Origin: Kushneria konosiri
GTDB taxonomy: Bacteria > Pseudomonadota > Gammaproteobacteria > Pseudomonadales > Halomonadaceae
DNA: 64,000 nucleotides
Direction: 5' to 3'
NCBI RefSeq assembly: GCF_002155145.1
Contig: NZ_CP021323.1
Span: 2,294,001-2,358,000 of the forward strand
A program made the translations under genes and the position numbers. The notes under the pieces are model-generated. The model was given only the letters and a program-made list of their open reading frames with translations, was not told the DNA's origin and ran no database searches. Numbering within the stretch: the stretch's first letter is position 1; every line of letters starts with the position of its first letter. This document shows positions 35,881 through 45,272 of this stretch, in pieces.

Positions 35881-37647
35881 ATGAATATTGTTATCGTCAC
35901 GGCCTGCCCCAGCGGTACGGCGACGACCTATCTGGCAGCGCGCCGGCTCGAGCAGGCCGCCCAGCGACTGGGCTGGCAGTCATCGATCGAAATGCAGGGC
36001 CAGTTTGACGCGTCAACGCTTGATGAGGCGCAGATTGCCGACGCCGACCTGGTGGTGGTAGCGGCCAGCCGACCGATCGCCCTGTCCCGATTTACCGGCA
36101 AGCCGCTGTATCGCGAACGGCTCGAGGCGGCGCTGCCGGACCCGGATGGCTTTTTGAAGCGTGCCCGCGAGCAGGCCAGTCCCTGGCAGGGCGAGGATGA
36201 TCGCCAGGAAGAAACCGATGCCGCGCCGAAGGCCGCCGAGGCCTCTTCGGCCAAACGCATTGTCGCCGTGACGGCCTGTCCGACCGGTGTGGCGCATACC
36301 TTCATGGCCGCCGAGGCGCTGGCCGAAGCCGGACGTGCGCTGGGTCACCAGATCAAGGTTGAAACACAGGGGTCGGTGGGTGCGCAGAATCAGCTCACCG
36401 ATGATGAGATTGCCAGTGCTGACATCGTGCTGCTGGCCTGTGACATCGAGGTTGATGACGAGCGCTTTGCCGGCAAGCCGGTTTATCGCACCTCGACCGG
36501 GACGGCACTGAAGAAATCGCAGCAGACCATCAAGGACGCCCTGGCCAACGCCACGGTCGAGAGTGCGGGCAGTGCGCCGGCCGGTGGGGGCGAGCGCAAG
36601 AAGAGCATCAAGGAGCGGGGTGTCTACAAGCATCTGCTGACCGGGGTCTCCTTCATGCTGCCGATGGTGGTGGCCGGTGGCCTGTGTATTGCGCTGTCGT
36701 TTGTATTCGGCATCGAGGCGTTCAAGGAAGAAGGGACGCTGGCTGCGGCGCTGATGCAGATCGGCGGTGGTACGGCCTTTGCCCTGATGGTGCCGGTACT
36801 GGCGGGCTATATTGCCTACTCGATTGCCGACCGGCCGGGGATTGCACCGGGGATGATCGGCGGGATGCTGGCAAGCACTCTGGGAGCGGGCTTTATCGGC
36901 GGCATCATCGCCGGTTTCCTGGCCGGCTATACCGCGAAGCTGATCGCCAAAAAGCTGAAGCTGCCGGCCAGTGTTGAATCGCTCAAGCCGATTCTGGTCA
37001 TTCCGCTGCTGGCGAGTCTGGTCACCGGTCTGGTCATGATCTATCTGGTGGGAACGCCGGTCGCCGGCATGCTCTCGGCGCTGACCGATTTTCTCAACAA
37101 CATGGGCTCGACCAACGCCATTTTGCTCGGACTGCTGCTGGGCGCGATGATGTGCGTGGACCTGGGCGGACCGATCAACAAGGCGGCCTATACCTTTGGC
37201 GTTGGCCTGTTATCGACCCAGACCTACGCGCCGATGGCGGCGATCATGGCCGCCGGCATGGTACCGGCGATCGGCATGGGGATTGCCAGCTTTCTGGCGC
37301 GTTCAAAGTTTGCCGACACCGAGCGTGACGGTGGCAAGGCGGCGTTCGTGCTGGGACTTTGCTTTATCAGTGAAGGCGCCATTCCCTTTGCCGCCAAGGA
37401 TCCGCTGCGCGTCATCCCGATCTCCATCGTGGGCGGCGCGATCACCGGGGCGCTGTCGATGTATTTCCAGATCAAGCTGATGGCGCCGCACGGTGGGCTG
37501 TTCGTGCTGCTGATTCCGGGGGCGGTCAACCAGGCGCTGCTGTATCTGCTCTCGATTGCGGTGGGCTCGCTTTTCATCGGCGTGGCCTATGCACTGCTCA
37601 AGCCGTCTCAGCAAAAGCTTGAAGTGCCGGAGGGCGCTTCTGCCTGA
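35881..37647 (+). CDS. fruA: Fructose PTS permease, EIIB'-EIIB-EIIC
   Basis: Imports fructose as fructose 1-phosphate. 588 residues: an N-terminal EIIB' half-domain (C9 in TACPSGTATT), linker, functional EIIB (phospho-Cys133 in TACPTGVAHTFMA), then the eight-helix EIIC (about 240-575; GGPINKAAYTFG, GLCFISEGAIPFAAKDP). ATG 35881 follows AGGAG. It closes the fruBKA operon; a strong terminator lies 30 nt after the stop. Confidence 0.97.
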   Translation: MNIVIVTACPSGTATTYLAARRLEQAAQRLGWQSSIEMQGQFDASTLDEAQIADADLVVVAASRPIALSRFTGKPLYRERLEAALPDPDGFLKRAREQASPWQGEDDRQEETDAAPKAAEASSAKRIVAVTACPTGVAHTFMAAEALAEAGRALGHQIKVETQGSVGAQNQLTDDEIASADIVLLACDIEVDDERFAGKPVYRTSTGTALKKSQQTIKDALANATVESAGSAPAGGGERKKSIKERGVYKHLLTGVSFMLPMVVAGGLCIALSFVFGIEAFKEEGTLAAALMQIGGGTAFALMVPVLAGYIAYSIADRPGIAPGMIGGMLASTLGAGFIGGIIAGFLAGYTAKLIAKKLKLPASVESLKPILVIPLLASLVTGLVMIYLVGTPVAGMLSALTDFLNNMGSTNAILLGLLLGAMMCVDLGGPINKAAYTFGVGLLSTQTYAPMAAIMAAGMVPAIGMGIASFLARSKFADTERDGGKAAFVLGLCFISEGAIPFAAKDPLRVIPISIVGGAITGALSMYFQIKLMAPHGGLFVLLIPGAVNQALLYLLSIAVGSLFIGVAYALLKPSQQKLEVPEGASA

Positions 37648-37674
37648 GCCGGTGAATCCTGGCATGCATCCTTC

Positions 37675-37698
37675 AGGGGCCCGACAGGGCCCCTTTTT
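37675..37698 (+). terminator. Intrinsic terminator of fruBKA
   Basis: An 8-bp GC-rich stem AGGGGCCC / GGGCCCCT with a GACA loop and a T5 run. Confidence 0.92.
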
Positions 37699-37814
37699 GA
37701 TGATTTCTGGTGGAAAATCGAGCCGGATTCGGGCCAAAAGAGGGGCGAGCCCATTACAATGCGCCTCTGATCGACAAGAGGGCCGAGCAAGGCCGACAAC
37801 CGATAGGGACGCAC

Positions 37815-39278
37815 ATGACAACAAATAATGGCACCGGTGGTGTGCTCTGGGCCGGGCGCTGGGGATTCGTGCTGGCCGCAACAGGCTCCGCCGTAGGGCT
37901 TGGCAACATCTGGAAATTCCCCTACATGACCGGTGAGTATGGCGGCGGCGCCTTTGTGCTTGTCTATCTGCTGTGCATTGCCGCCATCGGGGTGCCCCTG
38001 ATGATGACCGAAATCGCCTTTGGTCGACGCGGCCGCGGCAGCCCGGTCGAGGCCGTCAAGCGCGTGGTGGCAGAGTCCGGGGGTGGCGCCGGATGGTCCA
38101 TCCTGGGCTGGATGTCGATGATCTGCGGTTTCATGATCCTGAGTTTTTACGTGGTAGTGGCCGGCTGGTCGCTCTCCTATCTCTGGAAGGCGCTTACCGG
38201 TGGACTGGTCGCCGACAGCGTCGAGGGCATGGCGGCGATCTTTGAAGCCAACAACGCCAATCCGCTCAATCTCGGCTTCTGGAGTACGCTGGTCACGCTG
38301 CTCACCATGCTGATCGTGGGCAAGGGCGTGCAGGAAGGGATCGAGCGCAGCGTGCGCTGGATGATGCCAGGCATGGTGGTCATGCTGGCCATCCTGATCG
38401 GGTTTGGCGTGTTCTCTGGCGGCTTCGGCCAGGCCGTGCATTTCATGTTTGCCTTCGAGGTCGGTCAGCTCTCCGGTGAAGGACTGCTGGCCGCGATGGG
38501 GCATGCCTTTTTCACCCTGTCACTGGCGGCCGGTGCGATCATGGCGTATGGCGCCTATCTACCGGCCGGCAAGTCCATTGCCCGCACGACCTTCATGGTG
38601 GCGATCTGTGACACTCTGGTGGCGCTGATGGCGGGGCTTGCCATCTTCCCGGTCATTTTCGCCAACGGCATGGATCCGGCCAGCGGTCCGGGGCTGATCT
38701 TCATGAGTCTGCCACTGGCCTTTGCCCAGATGCCCATGGGCACGCTTTTGGAGGTCATCTTTTTCGTGATGCTGACGATGGCCGCACTGACCTCGGCCAT
38801 TTCAATGATCGAGGCTACCATTGCCTGGCTGGTAGAGAGCCACGGTATGGTGCGCAATCGTGCGGCCTGGGGCACGGGCATCGTGCTGTGGCTGGTCAGC
38901 ACGCTGGCAATGCTGTCCTTTAATCTTGGCGCGGGCTGGACGCTTGGCGGGCGGACCGTCTTTGACTGGCTGGACTATCTGACATCGCGATTTTTGATGC
39001 CACTGGGCGGGCTCGGACTGGCGCTGCTGGCGGGCTTTGTGCTCAAGGACCGTCTACTGCGCGATGAGCTTGGACTTCCCGACATTGGACATGCCCTGTG
39101 GCTGTTCATGATTCGCTATGTGTGTCCGCTGGCGATCGTGGTGATCTTTATCGATGCGCTGGGAATCATGAATCTTGACGTGTCCACGCAGTGGCCCTGG
39201 GGAGCAGGAGCACTGGTGCTGTTTGTGGTCATTGGTGAGTGGGCAAGCCCGCGACTGCGTCGCCAGCCCGCGCGCTGA
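37815..39278 (+). CDS. Sodium-dependent symporter, NSS (neurotransmitter:sodium) family
   Basis: A 487-residue inner-membrane transporter with about 12 helices. The family signature WGFVLAATGSAVGLGNIWKFPYMTGEYGGGAFVLVYLL forms the sodium and substrate site in helix 1; the unwound region GNIWKFP is intact. Bacterial relatives (LeuT, TnaT, MhsT) carry amino acids, but the substrate cannot be read from sequence. ATG 37815 follows AGGGA. It sits after the fructose terminator and ends in its own hairpin. Confidence 0.93.
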   Translation: MTTNNGTGGVLWAGRWGFVLAATGSAVGLGNIWKFPYMTGEYGGGAFVLVYLLCIAAIGVPLMMTEIAFGRRGRGSPVEAVKRVVAESGGGAGWSILGWMSMICGFMILSFYVVVAGWSLSYLWKALTGGLVADSVEGMAAIFEANNANPLNLGFWSTLVTLLTMLIVGKGVQEGIERSVRWMMPGMVVMLAILIGFGVFSGGFGQAVHFMFAFEVGQLSGEGLLAAMGHAFFTLSLAAGAIMAYGAYLPAGKSIARTTFMVAICDTLVALMAGLAIFPVIFANGMDPASGPGLIFMSLPLAFAQMPMGTLLEVIFFVMLTMAALTSAISMIEATIAWLVESHGMVRNRAAWGTGIVLWLVSTLAMLSFNLGAGWTLGGRTVFDWLDYLTSRFLMPLGGLGLALLAGFVLKDRLLRDELGLPDIGHALWLFMIRYVCPLAIVVIFIDALGIMNLDVSTQWPWGAGALVLFVVIGEWASPRLRRQPAR

Positions 39279-39314
39279 AACGCCGGGTGCAGGATCGCTC
39301 AATGCATGACCGAC

Positions 39315-39342
39315 AAGGGCCGCCCGGTGGGGCGGCCCTTTT
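39315..39342 (+). terminator. Terminator of the NSS symporter gene (convergent with FIST gene)
   Basis: An 11-bp stem AAGGGCCGCCC / GGGCGGCCCTT with a GGTG loop, followed by TT. Confidence 0.8.
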
Positions 39343-39357
39343 CAGGTCAGGAGTCGG

Positions 39358-41217
39358 TCAGGCGTGCTGGCCTTCGGCGTACTGACTCAACCGAATGATC
39401 TCTTCAAGATGTCGGGCATCTTCCTGCATGCGTTCATGCATCTTCGCAGTGCTGGTCAGCATGCGTGCCAGATCGCTGCTTGAATGCGCTGCCTGTGATC
39501 TTGAGGCGTCAATGGTGGTCTGTAGTTGAAGGCCCTGGCTTGAAAAGGCCGAGACCATCTGTGTCATGGCTTCGAGACGCGCGTTGACAGACTCTACCGA
39601 GTCCTGAACGCTGGCGATGACCTTGCTGATCTGGTCGAGACTTTCCTGCGTGCGTCCGGCCAGTGAACGAACCTCTGCGGCCACGACCGCAAAGCCGCGT
39701 CCCTGGTCACCGGCGCGTGCGGCCTCCACGGCGGCATTAAGCGCCAGCAGATTGGTTTGCTGGGCGATGGCGCCAATGGTGCTCAGAAGGGTTCTGGCCT
39801 GAAGGGCGCTATTGTTGAGCTCACCGATTCTTGCACCCAGATCGCTGGTGGTTCGGCTGCTTTCTCCCATGTCGCTGGAAAACTGTGTTACCAGCCCCGT
39901 GACGTCCTCGATCATGGTCGTGAAGGTGCCCATGGAGGACTGCAGGCGAGGGAAGTCCGTCATGACCGTTTCGGTAAACCGCCGATAATCATCGAGACTG
40001 TCGATCAGCTGCGATTTCATGGTGTTCATCATCTGCAGCCGCTTGATCTCTGCTTCCCTGAAATAGGTCACGAAGCTGGCATAGCGAATCGGGAAGAGGT
40101 CGACGTAGTCATCGCGAAACCCTGATGCAGGCCGATAGATCAAAAGCATCGACAGGGTCTGATTGACGTTGACGCCCAAAAGCTCGCCAAAGGTTGAAAA
40201 GCCGCCGACCGGCAGTCCCTTAAAGGCATCGACCCGGCCAAGCTCATCGGCATTGTTGAGTCGGCGCAAAATGCAGTCATTGAGAAGACCGGCGACCAGA
40301 CGCCCCTTGCCCTGATGATGGCGGCTGAAATCTTCGGCCGTACGTGTGCTGAAATGCTGGGATTCCACCAGTTCCAGCACGTCACCGCAGGAAATGTCAC
40401 AGGCAAAATGCGCCTGACGCTTGCTGAAATCGAATTTGAGAATCGAGCGCACGAAATGCTCGCCATTGATGCGAATGGCAAAGGTATAGCGCTTGAGCTG
40501 TTCTTCCAGATGAGATTCATCACAGTCGAAATGACGACACAGCGCGCCGATGAAATCGACAAGCCGGTCACTTTGACCGTCGATGACGCTGTGCAGGGTG
40601 CGAAGTTCAGGTCGACATTCGCCGGCAATGAACGAGGTGCCGGTCGCCTTGAAGTTCTGTGTCTTGAAAATGGAGTAGCGATAGGGTTTGCGGATTTTGA
40701 CAAAGGCAATCAGTGCATGGCTGTCAAAGGTGCCGCTTCTGTCGCCCAGAAGCGTGTGTGAAAAATCCAGCGGGCCACCGGAGGAGCCACCAATGAAGAC
40801 CAGCGGAAAGCGAGCACTTTCATAGATGGCGCGCATCAGAAAGTTTTCGCTGTTGGAAAGGCCATCTACCAGCGTAATGGCCACCGTATCGCGATGATCC
40901 AGTACGAAGGGCAGTGTCATCCGGTCAAGCGACTGACGAATCCTTCGCACGCGCTCTTCCATGTCGATCAGTGGCTGACCGGCGCGCAAGTCTTCGCAAT
41001 AAAGAGGCACCCGCACCACGTGTACGGCCTCGACCAGCACCCTGCTCCAGCCCTGCAGTACGATGGTATCTCCGCCTGTTGGCAGATACAGCGGCTCTCC
41101 GCCAAGGCTGCAAAGCTCGCCGGCGGTCAGGCTCAGGGCCAGCTCTGCCTGTGGCGCGAGGCTTGAGAGCGTGCGTTGTACACGGCCCATGTCGACGGCT
41201 GCAGAGACAAATCCCAC
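39358..41217 (-). CDS. FIST-domain soluble methyl-accepting chemotaxis protein, 5' end disrupted
   Basis: Cytoplasmic chemoreceptor. Residues from the GTG at 41217 onward form FIST_N (starting FVSAAVD), FIST_C (about 210-360), then an MCP signalling domain with the tip [35 protein letters not shown]. No membrane helix; FIST domains are thought to sense small ligands such as amino acids. The coding frame clearly continues upstream of this GTG with family-like sequence ([20 protein letters not shown]) but meets TAA at 41311-41313 and has no ATG. One missing A would restore [12 protein letters not shown]. So translation either starts at a rare codon or the gene is frameshifted. Confidence 0.88.
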   Translation of the reverse strand: MGFVSAAVDMGRVQRTLSSLAPQAELALSLTAGELCSLGGEPLYLPTGGDTIVLQGWSRVLVEAVHVVRVPLYCEDLRAGQPLIDMEERVRRIRQSLDRMTLPFVLDHRDTVAITLVDGLSNSENFLMRAIYESARFPLVFIGGSSGGPLDFSHTLLGDRSGTFDSHALIAFVKIRKPYRYSIFKTQNFKATGTSFIAGECRPELRTLHSVIDGQSDRLVDFIGALCRHFDCDESHLEEQLKRYTFAIRINGEHFVRSILKFDFSKRQAHFACDISCGDVLELVESQHFSTRTAEDFSRHHQGKGRLVAGLLNDCILRRLNNADELGRVDAFKGLPVGGFSTFGELLGVNVNQTLSMLLIYRPASGFRDDYVDLFPIRYASFVTYFREAEIKRLQMMNTMKSQLIDSLDDYRRFTETVMTDFPRLQSSMGTFTTMIEDVTGLVTQFSSDMGESSRTTSDLGARIGELNNSALQARTLLSTIGAIAQQTNLLALNAAVEAARAGDQGRGFAVVAAEVRSLAGRTQESLDQISKVIASVQDSVESVNARLEAMTQMVSAFSSQGLQLQTTIDASRSQAAHSSSDLARMLTSTAKMHERMQEDARHLEEIIRLSQYAEGQHA

Positions 41218-41304
41218 GATGAAGGCAGCGTTTCGAAGCTGAGCAGCGTCCTGCGCCAGCCTTTCGCTGCTGGTACGTACCAGCCAGGCTTCCTTGCTCG
41301 AGCG

Positions 41305-41318
41305 AATCTTTTAAACAT
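41305..41318 (-). other. A-tract frameshift site at the start of the FIST chemoreceptor
   Basis: Minus strand reads ATGTTTAAAAGATT. The ATG (41316-41318) is one base out of phase with the receptor frame; a fifth A in the run would join them. This can be a sequencing error, a true mutation, a slippery site or a phase-variable tract. Confidence 0.6.
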
Positions 41319-41437
41319 GTTTGCGTACCATAAAATCTGCTTGATGAGAGGCGATAAACACCTGCATTACGGCCGCGTCAGGGGTTACTTGATGCTATGG
41401 AAACCATAGGGGTGGGCTATTTCTGAAGGTGCCATCA

Positions 41438-41465
41438 AAAACGCCGCCCGGAAGGGCGGCGTTTT
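41438..41465 (-). terminator. Intrinsic terminator of betT
   Basis: A perfect 12-bp stem AAAACGCCGCCC / GGGCGGCGTTTT with a 4-nt loop, about 20 nt past the betT stop. The T-run is on the minus strand. Confidence 0.92.
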
Positions 41466-41485
41466 CAGGCAGGAACAATCAATGT

Positions 41486-43555
41486 TCAGGGCGCCGGTGG
41501 CATGGTCGGATCATCCGGAATGTTGGCGCCATGACCGGGCGCTTCGCGCGTCATGTGCAGAAACTGCAGATGGTGCTCATATTGATCGAGGATGTCATTG
41601 ATCACCTGCTCACGACTGAAACCGATCAGGTTGTAGCCCTGACTGCCTTCCAGCAGATAAACCTCAAGACGGTAGTAGCGCGAGCGGGGCTCACTGGCTC
41701 TTCTGGCAAATGAAGGCATTGAAAAGGCGCGTGGCCAGATCTGATAGGTAAAGTTCTGCTCGTTGCCCAGCGCGACGTTGAGTTCAAGGTGCAGCTCATT
41801 ACCCTCGGCCTTGATGACCTCTGCCTCAAGCCCCTGCTCGGCAAGCTCCTGTGCCACGGCTTCCATGGCAGGTCTGGCGGTTTCATTGATGAAGGCGCTG
41901 GCCTGGCGCTGGCTGGGGAAATGCATGGCGCGATTGAGGCGCTGGCGCCAGTGTCGGGTGCCGCGCTCACCGCCTGCTCCGGTGCGACTCGACAGCCGCC
42001 CGGCCAGACTGGCGCGATGGCTGTCTTCCTTGAAGGCCTCGCTTTTAAAGGAGCGGTAAAGCCCGGCCATGACAAAAAAGATCACGAACGAAAAAGGTAG
42101 ACCCATGATGACGACCATGCCCTGAAGCGCCGAGACGCCACCGGCCATCAACAATGCCAGAGTGAGCAGCCCGATCGTCACCGACCAGAAAACGCGCAGC
42201 CAGGCCGGAGCATCGTGGTGCACGCTGGAAAGGCGCGAGGTGAAGTTACCCAGTACCAGCGCGCCGGAGTCGGCCGAAGTGACGTAGAACAGCATGCCCA
42301 GAAGCGTTGCCAGCGATGCGGTCCACAGTACGCCCGGATATTGCTCGAGCAGCCCATAGATGGATTGCTCGGGGCTTTGCATCGCAATCTGACCGAACTC
42401 GGTGGCGCCATTGAGAATGCTCTCGATCGCACTGTTGCCGAAAATCGAGATCCACATCAGGGTAAAGATAAAGGGAATGGTCAGGGTGCCGACCACAAAT
42501 TCACGAATGGTGCGCCCTCGGGAAATACGCGCCAGAAAAAGACCCACGAAGGGCGCCCAGGCCACCCACCAGGCCCAGAAAAAGAGCGTCCAGGTATTGA
42601 GCCAGTCGGTCGGACGATCAAAGGCGAAGGTGTTGAGCGTCATGCCCATGAAGCGGTTGACGTAGTCACCGACGTTAAGCACCAGAGCATTGAGCAAAAA
42701 GACCGTGTCGCCGGCCAGCAGTACATAAAGCAGCAGCACCACGGCCAGAATCACATTGAATTCAGAGATTCGTCGAATGCCCTTGTCGACGCCTGAAACC
42801 ACCGAAATGGTGGCCAGAATGACCGACAGTGCAATTAGCGCGCCCTGAACAAGCAGGTTCTGAGGCAGGTCAAAAAGATAGGTCAGGCCGTAATTGAGCT
42901 GCACCACACCAATGCCAAGACTGGTGGCGATGCCGAACACCGTACCGATGACAGCGGCAATATCGACCGTATGCCCTATCGGGCCTTCCACGCGCCGGCC
43001 AAACAGCGGGTAGAGGGCACTGCGAATGGTCAGTGGCAGATTGTAGCGGTAGCTGAAGTAGGCCAGTGCCATGCCCATCAGGGCATACATGCCCCAACCG
43101 GTAATGCCGTAATGGAACATGCCCCAGACCGTGGCCTGGCGAGCGGCTTCCAGCGTGCCCCCTTCACCGACCGGTGGTGCCAAAAACTGGGTCACCGGCT
43201 CGGCCACACAGAAAAACAGTAGATCGATACCGATACCGGCTGCAAAGAGCATGGCCGCCCAGGAACCCAGGCTGAATTCCGGGCGCGAATGCTCGGGGCC
43301 AAGCCGGATGCTGCCAAATCGTGAGGCGGCCACAAAGATCACGAATCCCAGATAAAGGGTCGCGGCCAGAAAGTAGTACCAGCCGAAGGTATTACTGATC
43401 CACTCAAGGGCGGCAAAAATAACGGTGTTGGCGGTGTCAGTGAAAAACATTCCCCACAGGGAAAACATCACGATGCCAAATGCGGAGCCGTAAAAGACGA
43501 TCGGGTTTAGACCATCTCGGGTCTGTTCGGGCGTATCAATGGAACTGACGCTCAT
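41486..43555 (-). CDS. betT: BCCT-family choline transporter BetT
   Basis: High-affinity sodium/proton-driven importer of choline or betaine for osmoprotection. 689 residues, 12 helices; the BCCT Trp-rich segment FFWAWWVAWAPFVGLFLARISRGRTIREF is intact, as is GWGMYALMGMALAYFSYRYNLPLTIRS. A long cytoplasmic C-terminal domain (about 510-689) is typical of BetT and is used for osmosensing. ATG 43555 follows AGGGAGA. A BetI-like palindrome and a leader hairpin lie upstream. The bet genes for choline oxidation are not in the window. Confidence 0.94.
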   Translation of the reverse strand: MSVSSIDTPEQTRDGLNPIVFYGSAFGIVMFSLWGMFFTDTANTVIFAALEWISNTFGWYYFLAATLYLGFVIFVAASRFGSIRLGPEHSRPEFSLGSWAAMLFAAGIGIDLLFFCVAEPVTQFLAPPVGEGGTLEAARQATVWGMFHYGITGWGMYALMGMALAYFSYRYNLPLTIRSALYPLFGRRVEGPIGHTVDIAAVIGTVFGIATSLGIGVVQLNYGLTYLFDLPQNLLVQGALIALSVILATISVVSGVDKGIRRISEFNVILAVVLLLYVLLAGDTVFLLNALVLNVGDYVNRFMGMTLNTFAFDRPTDWLNTWTLFFWAWWVAWAPFVGLFLARISRGRTIREFVVGTLTIPFIFTLMWISIFGNSAIESILNGATEFGQIAMQSPEQSIYGLLEQYPGVLWTASLATLLGMLFYVTSADSGALVLGNFTSRLSSVHHDAPAWLRVFWSVTIGLLTLALLMAGGVSALQGMVVIMGLPFSFVIFFVMAGLYRSFKSEAFKEDSHRASLAGRLSSRTGAGGERGTRHWRQRLNRAMHFPSQRQASAFINETARPAMEAVAQELAEQGLEAEVIKAEGNELHLELNVALGNEQNFTYQIWPRAFSMPSFARRASEPRSRYYRLEVYLLEGSQGYNLIGFSREQVINDILDQYEHHLQFLHMTREAPGHGANIPDDPTMPPAP

Positions 43556-43604
43556 CGAAGGATTCTCCCTGGTGGCGATGCGATCATTAATGATTCATGA
43601 ACGT

Positions 43605-43642
43605 CGCCCTCGTCACCCGGAGATGACCGGATGACGAGGGCG
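43605..43642 (-). promoter_or_regulatory. Long leader hairpin upstream of betT
   Basis: Perfect 11-bp arms CGCCCTCGTCA / TGACGAGGGCG enclose a second small stem (CCGG...CCGG). It lies 50-87 nt before the betT start, inside the probable 5' leader. No T-run, so it is not a plain terminator; an osmotic or translational control role is only a guess. Confidence 0.5.
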
Positions 43643-43657
43643 CTGATCCAATTTTTA

Positions 43658-43677
43658 TTAATTGGTTGTTCAATTAA
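43658..43677 (-). promoter_or_regulatory. BetI-like palindromic operator upstream of betT
   Basis: Perfect 7-bp arms TTAATTG / CAATTAA around GTTGTT, containing the ATTG-N6-CAAT core of BetI operators. It lies in an AT-rich region about 100 nt before betT. Confidence 0.6.
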
Positions 43678-43823
43678 AATACATGCTTTACGGGAGGGCT
43701 TCAACCGAAGGTCCCGGAACCGGTTGCGGCCCTGGACCATGGCTGGGGGCGCAAGGCGCCCGAAAAGGGTGGGCATCGACCATACTGAAGATCGGTTTCA
43801 TTGAAGACTTCTGGAGAGACGCC

Positions 43824-44384
43824 ATGACCACGGCCATGACCTGGATGAGCGGCAAGTTACGGGTGATTCAGGGTGACATCACCACTCTGGAAATGGACGC
43901 CATCGTCAATGCGGCCAATCACTCCCTGATGGGAGGGGGCGGGGTAGATGGCGCCATTCATCGTGCGGCGGGTGCCGAACTCAAGACGGCCTGTCAGGCT
44001 CTGCGGCGCGAACAGTGGCCGGACGGACTGCCGGATGGAGAAGTGGCTTTAACGCCCGGGTTCAACCTGCCGGCACGCCATGTTATTCACACCGTGGGGC
44101 CGGTGTATGCCAAAACGATCGACAAATCAGAGCTGTTGGCGAACTGCTATCGCAAGTCATTGGCACTGGCCGAACAACAGGGGTTGCATACGATTGCCTT
44201 TCCAGCCATTTCCACCGGGGTCTATGGCTATCCCTTTGATCAGGCCTGCGACATTGTGATCAGGGTCATGGCGGAGAAGCTGCCCCATAGTGCGCTGACC
44301 GTGACGCTTTGTTTTTTCAGTCAGAAGGATATGGAAGCGTTTCGACACGTGGCCAGCCGGCTCGGATATCAGCGTGATCGTTGA
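43824..44384 (+). CDS. ymdB: Macro-domain O-acetyl-ADP-ribose deacetylase (YmdB type)
   Basis: 186 residues, a stand-alone macro domain that hydrolyses O-acetyl-ADP-ribose or mono-ADP-ribose and, in E. coli, modulates RNase III. The motifs IVNAANHSLMGGGGVDGAIHRAAG and FPAISTGVYGYP (ADP-ribose binding) are complete. ATG 43824 follows GGAGAG. It lies divergent from betT with about 270 nt between; no functional link is obvious. Confidence 0.92.
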   Translation: MTTAMTWMSGKLRVIQGDITTLEMDAIVNAANHSLMGGGGVDGAIHRAAGAELKTACQALRREQWPDGLPDGEVALTPGFNLPARHVIHTVGPVYAKTIDKSELLANCYRKSLALAEQQGLHTIAFPAISTGVYGYPFDQACDIVIRVMAEKLPHSALTVTLCFFSQKDMEAFRHVASRLGYQRDR

Positions 44385-44643
44385 TAAAACGCGCCCTTGA
44401 ATCAATGCCTTGCAGGCATCAGCCGTAAGCGGAAAAGAAAGGGTGGCAGGGCCAGACCATGCCGTTTCTTCGAGGGCCTGCCGAGAAGGCGCCGACTCGA
44501 TCGAGAAAATAACTTGGACGAAGGTCTCATGTGCGGAAGTCGCCCCGTGACCATGGTTTGGTTGTAACCCCATGATGCCTTTGCAAGAATGCTGCTTCGG
44601 TACGCACAATGACGGCCTTACTCCGCAACAAGAGAGCCCCAGC

Positions 44644-45174
44644 ATGGTAAAACAGTTCGATCAGCGTCATCGGCAATCACGACGCATCCTGATCATGGGG
44701 GTCTCCGGATCCGGCAAATCGACCATTGGGGAAGCCGTGGCCGAAAGAACGGGGTGTGAGTACATCGACGGCGATCAGTACCACCCGCCGGAAAATATTG
44801 AAAAGATGACCAACGGTGAAGCACTGACCGATGAGGATCGTCAGGGCTGGCTGGAAGCGCTCGCCGAGCTTTTTGCGCAACATCGCCGGGCCGATGAAAG
44901 CGTCATGATCGGTTGTTCCGGGCTCAAGAGGTCCTACCGCGATATCCTGCGCCAGGGCGATCCTGAACTGGTCATTCTCTTCCTGGACGGGGATTACGAC
45001 ACCATCCTGCAACGCATGGAAGAGCGTCAGCACTTCTTCTCGCCGCAAATGCTGCGCACCCAGTTTGATACGTTGCAGACGCCGGGCCCGGATGAAGCCA
45101 TCAGCATCGATATTTCCAAATCCTTTGATAACGTGATCGACCAGTGCGTCAGCGAGCTCGAAGCGCTCGACTGA
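44644..45174 (+). CDS. gntK: Gluconokinase
   Basis: Phosphorylates D-gluconate to 6-phosphogluconate. 176-residue P-loop kinase: Walker A GVSGSGKST, YIDGDQYHPPENIEKMTNGEALTDEDRQGWL and CSGLKRSYRDILR, all typical of GntK. The start is ATG 44644; the frame is open from 44572, but no family-like residues precede it. An interesting neighbour is the aldose-oxidation gene set just downstream on the opposite strand. A GGTTGTAACC palindrome (44560-44569) lies about 75 nt upstream. Confidence 0.95.
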   Translation: MVKQFDQRHRQSRRILIMGVSGSGKSTIGEAVAERTGCEYIDGDQYHPPENIEKMTNGEALTDEDRQGWLEALAELFAQHRRADESVMIGCSGLKRSYRDILRQGDPELVILFLDGDYDTILQRMEERQHFFSPQMLRTQFDTLQTPGPDEAISIDISKSFDNVIDQCVSELEALD

Positions 45175-45196
45175 TCATTATGCACTGAAAGCCAAA

Positions 45197-45240
45197 ACAG
45201 GGGCCCCGGCTGCATCTCTGCAGTCGGGGCCCCTGTCATT
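45197..45240 (+). terminator. Intrinsic terminator of gntK
   Basis: An 18-bp stem with one G-U pair (ACAGGGGCCCCGG... / ...CGGGGCCCCTGT), TCTC loop, then CATTTT. It probably also serves the opposite-strand dehydrogenase gene. Confidence 0.88.
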
Positions 45241-45272
45241 TTCAACCGGTCAGGATGATGCGGTGACCGTAA

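Noticed and set aside
41133-41318. 61-codon frame from the ATG at 41318
   Set aside because: It is the out-of-phase reading of the FIST receptor start; its residues after the first few are not protein-like.
44560-44569. GGTTGTAACC palindrome before gntK as a GntR site
   Set aside because: Only a 10-bp palindrome and not a match to the known gluconate repressor site; too short to claim.
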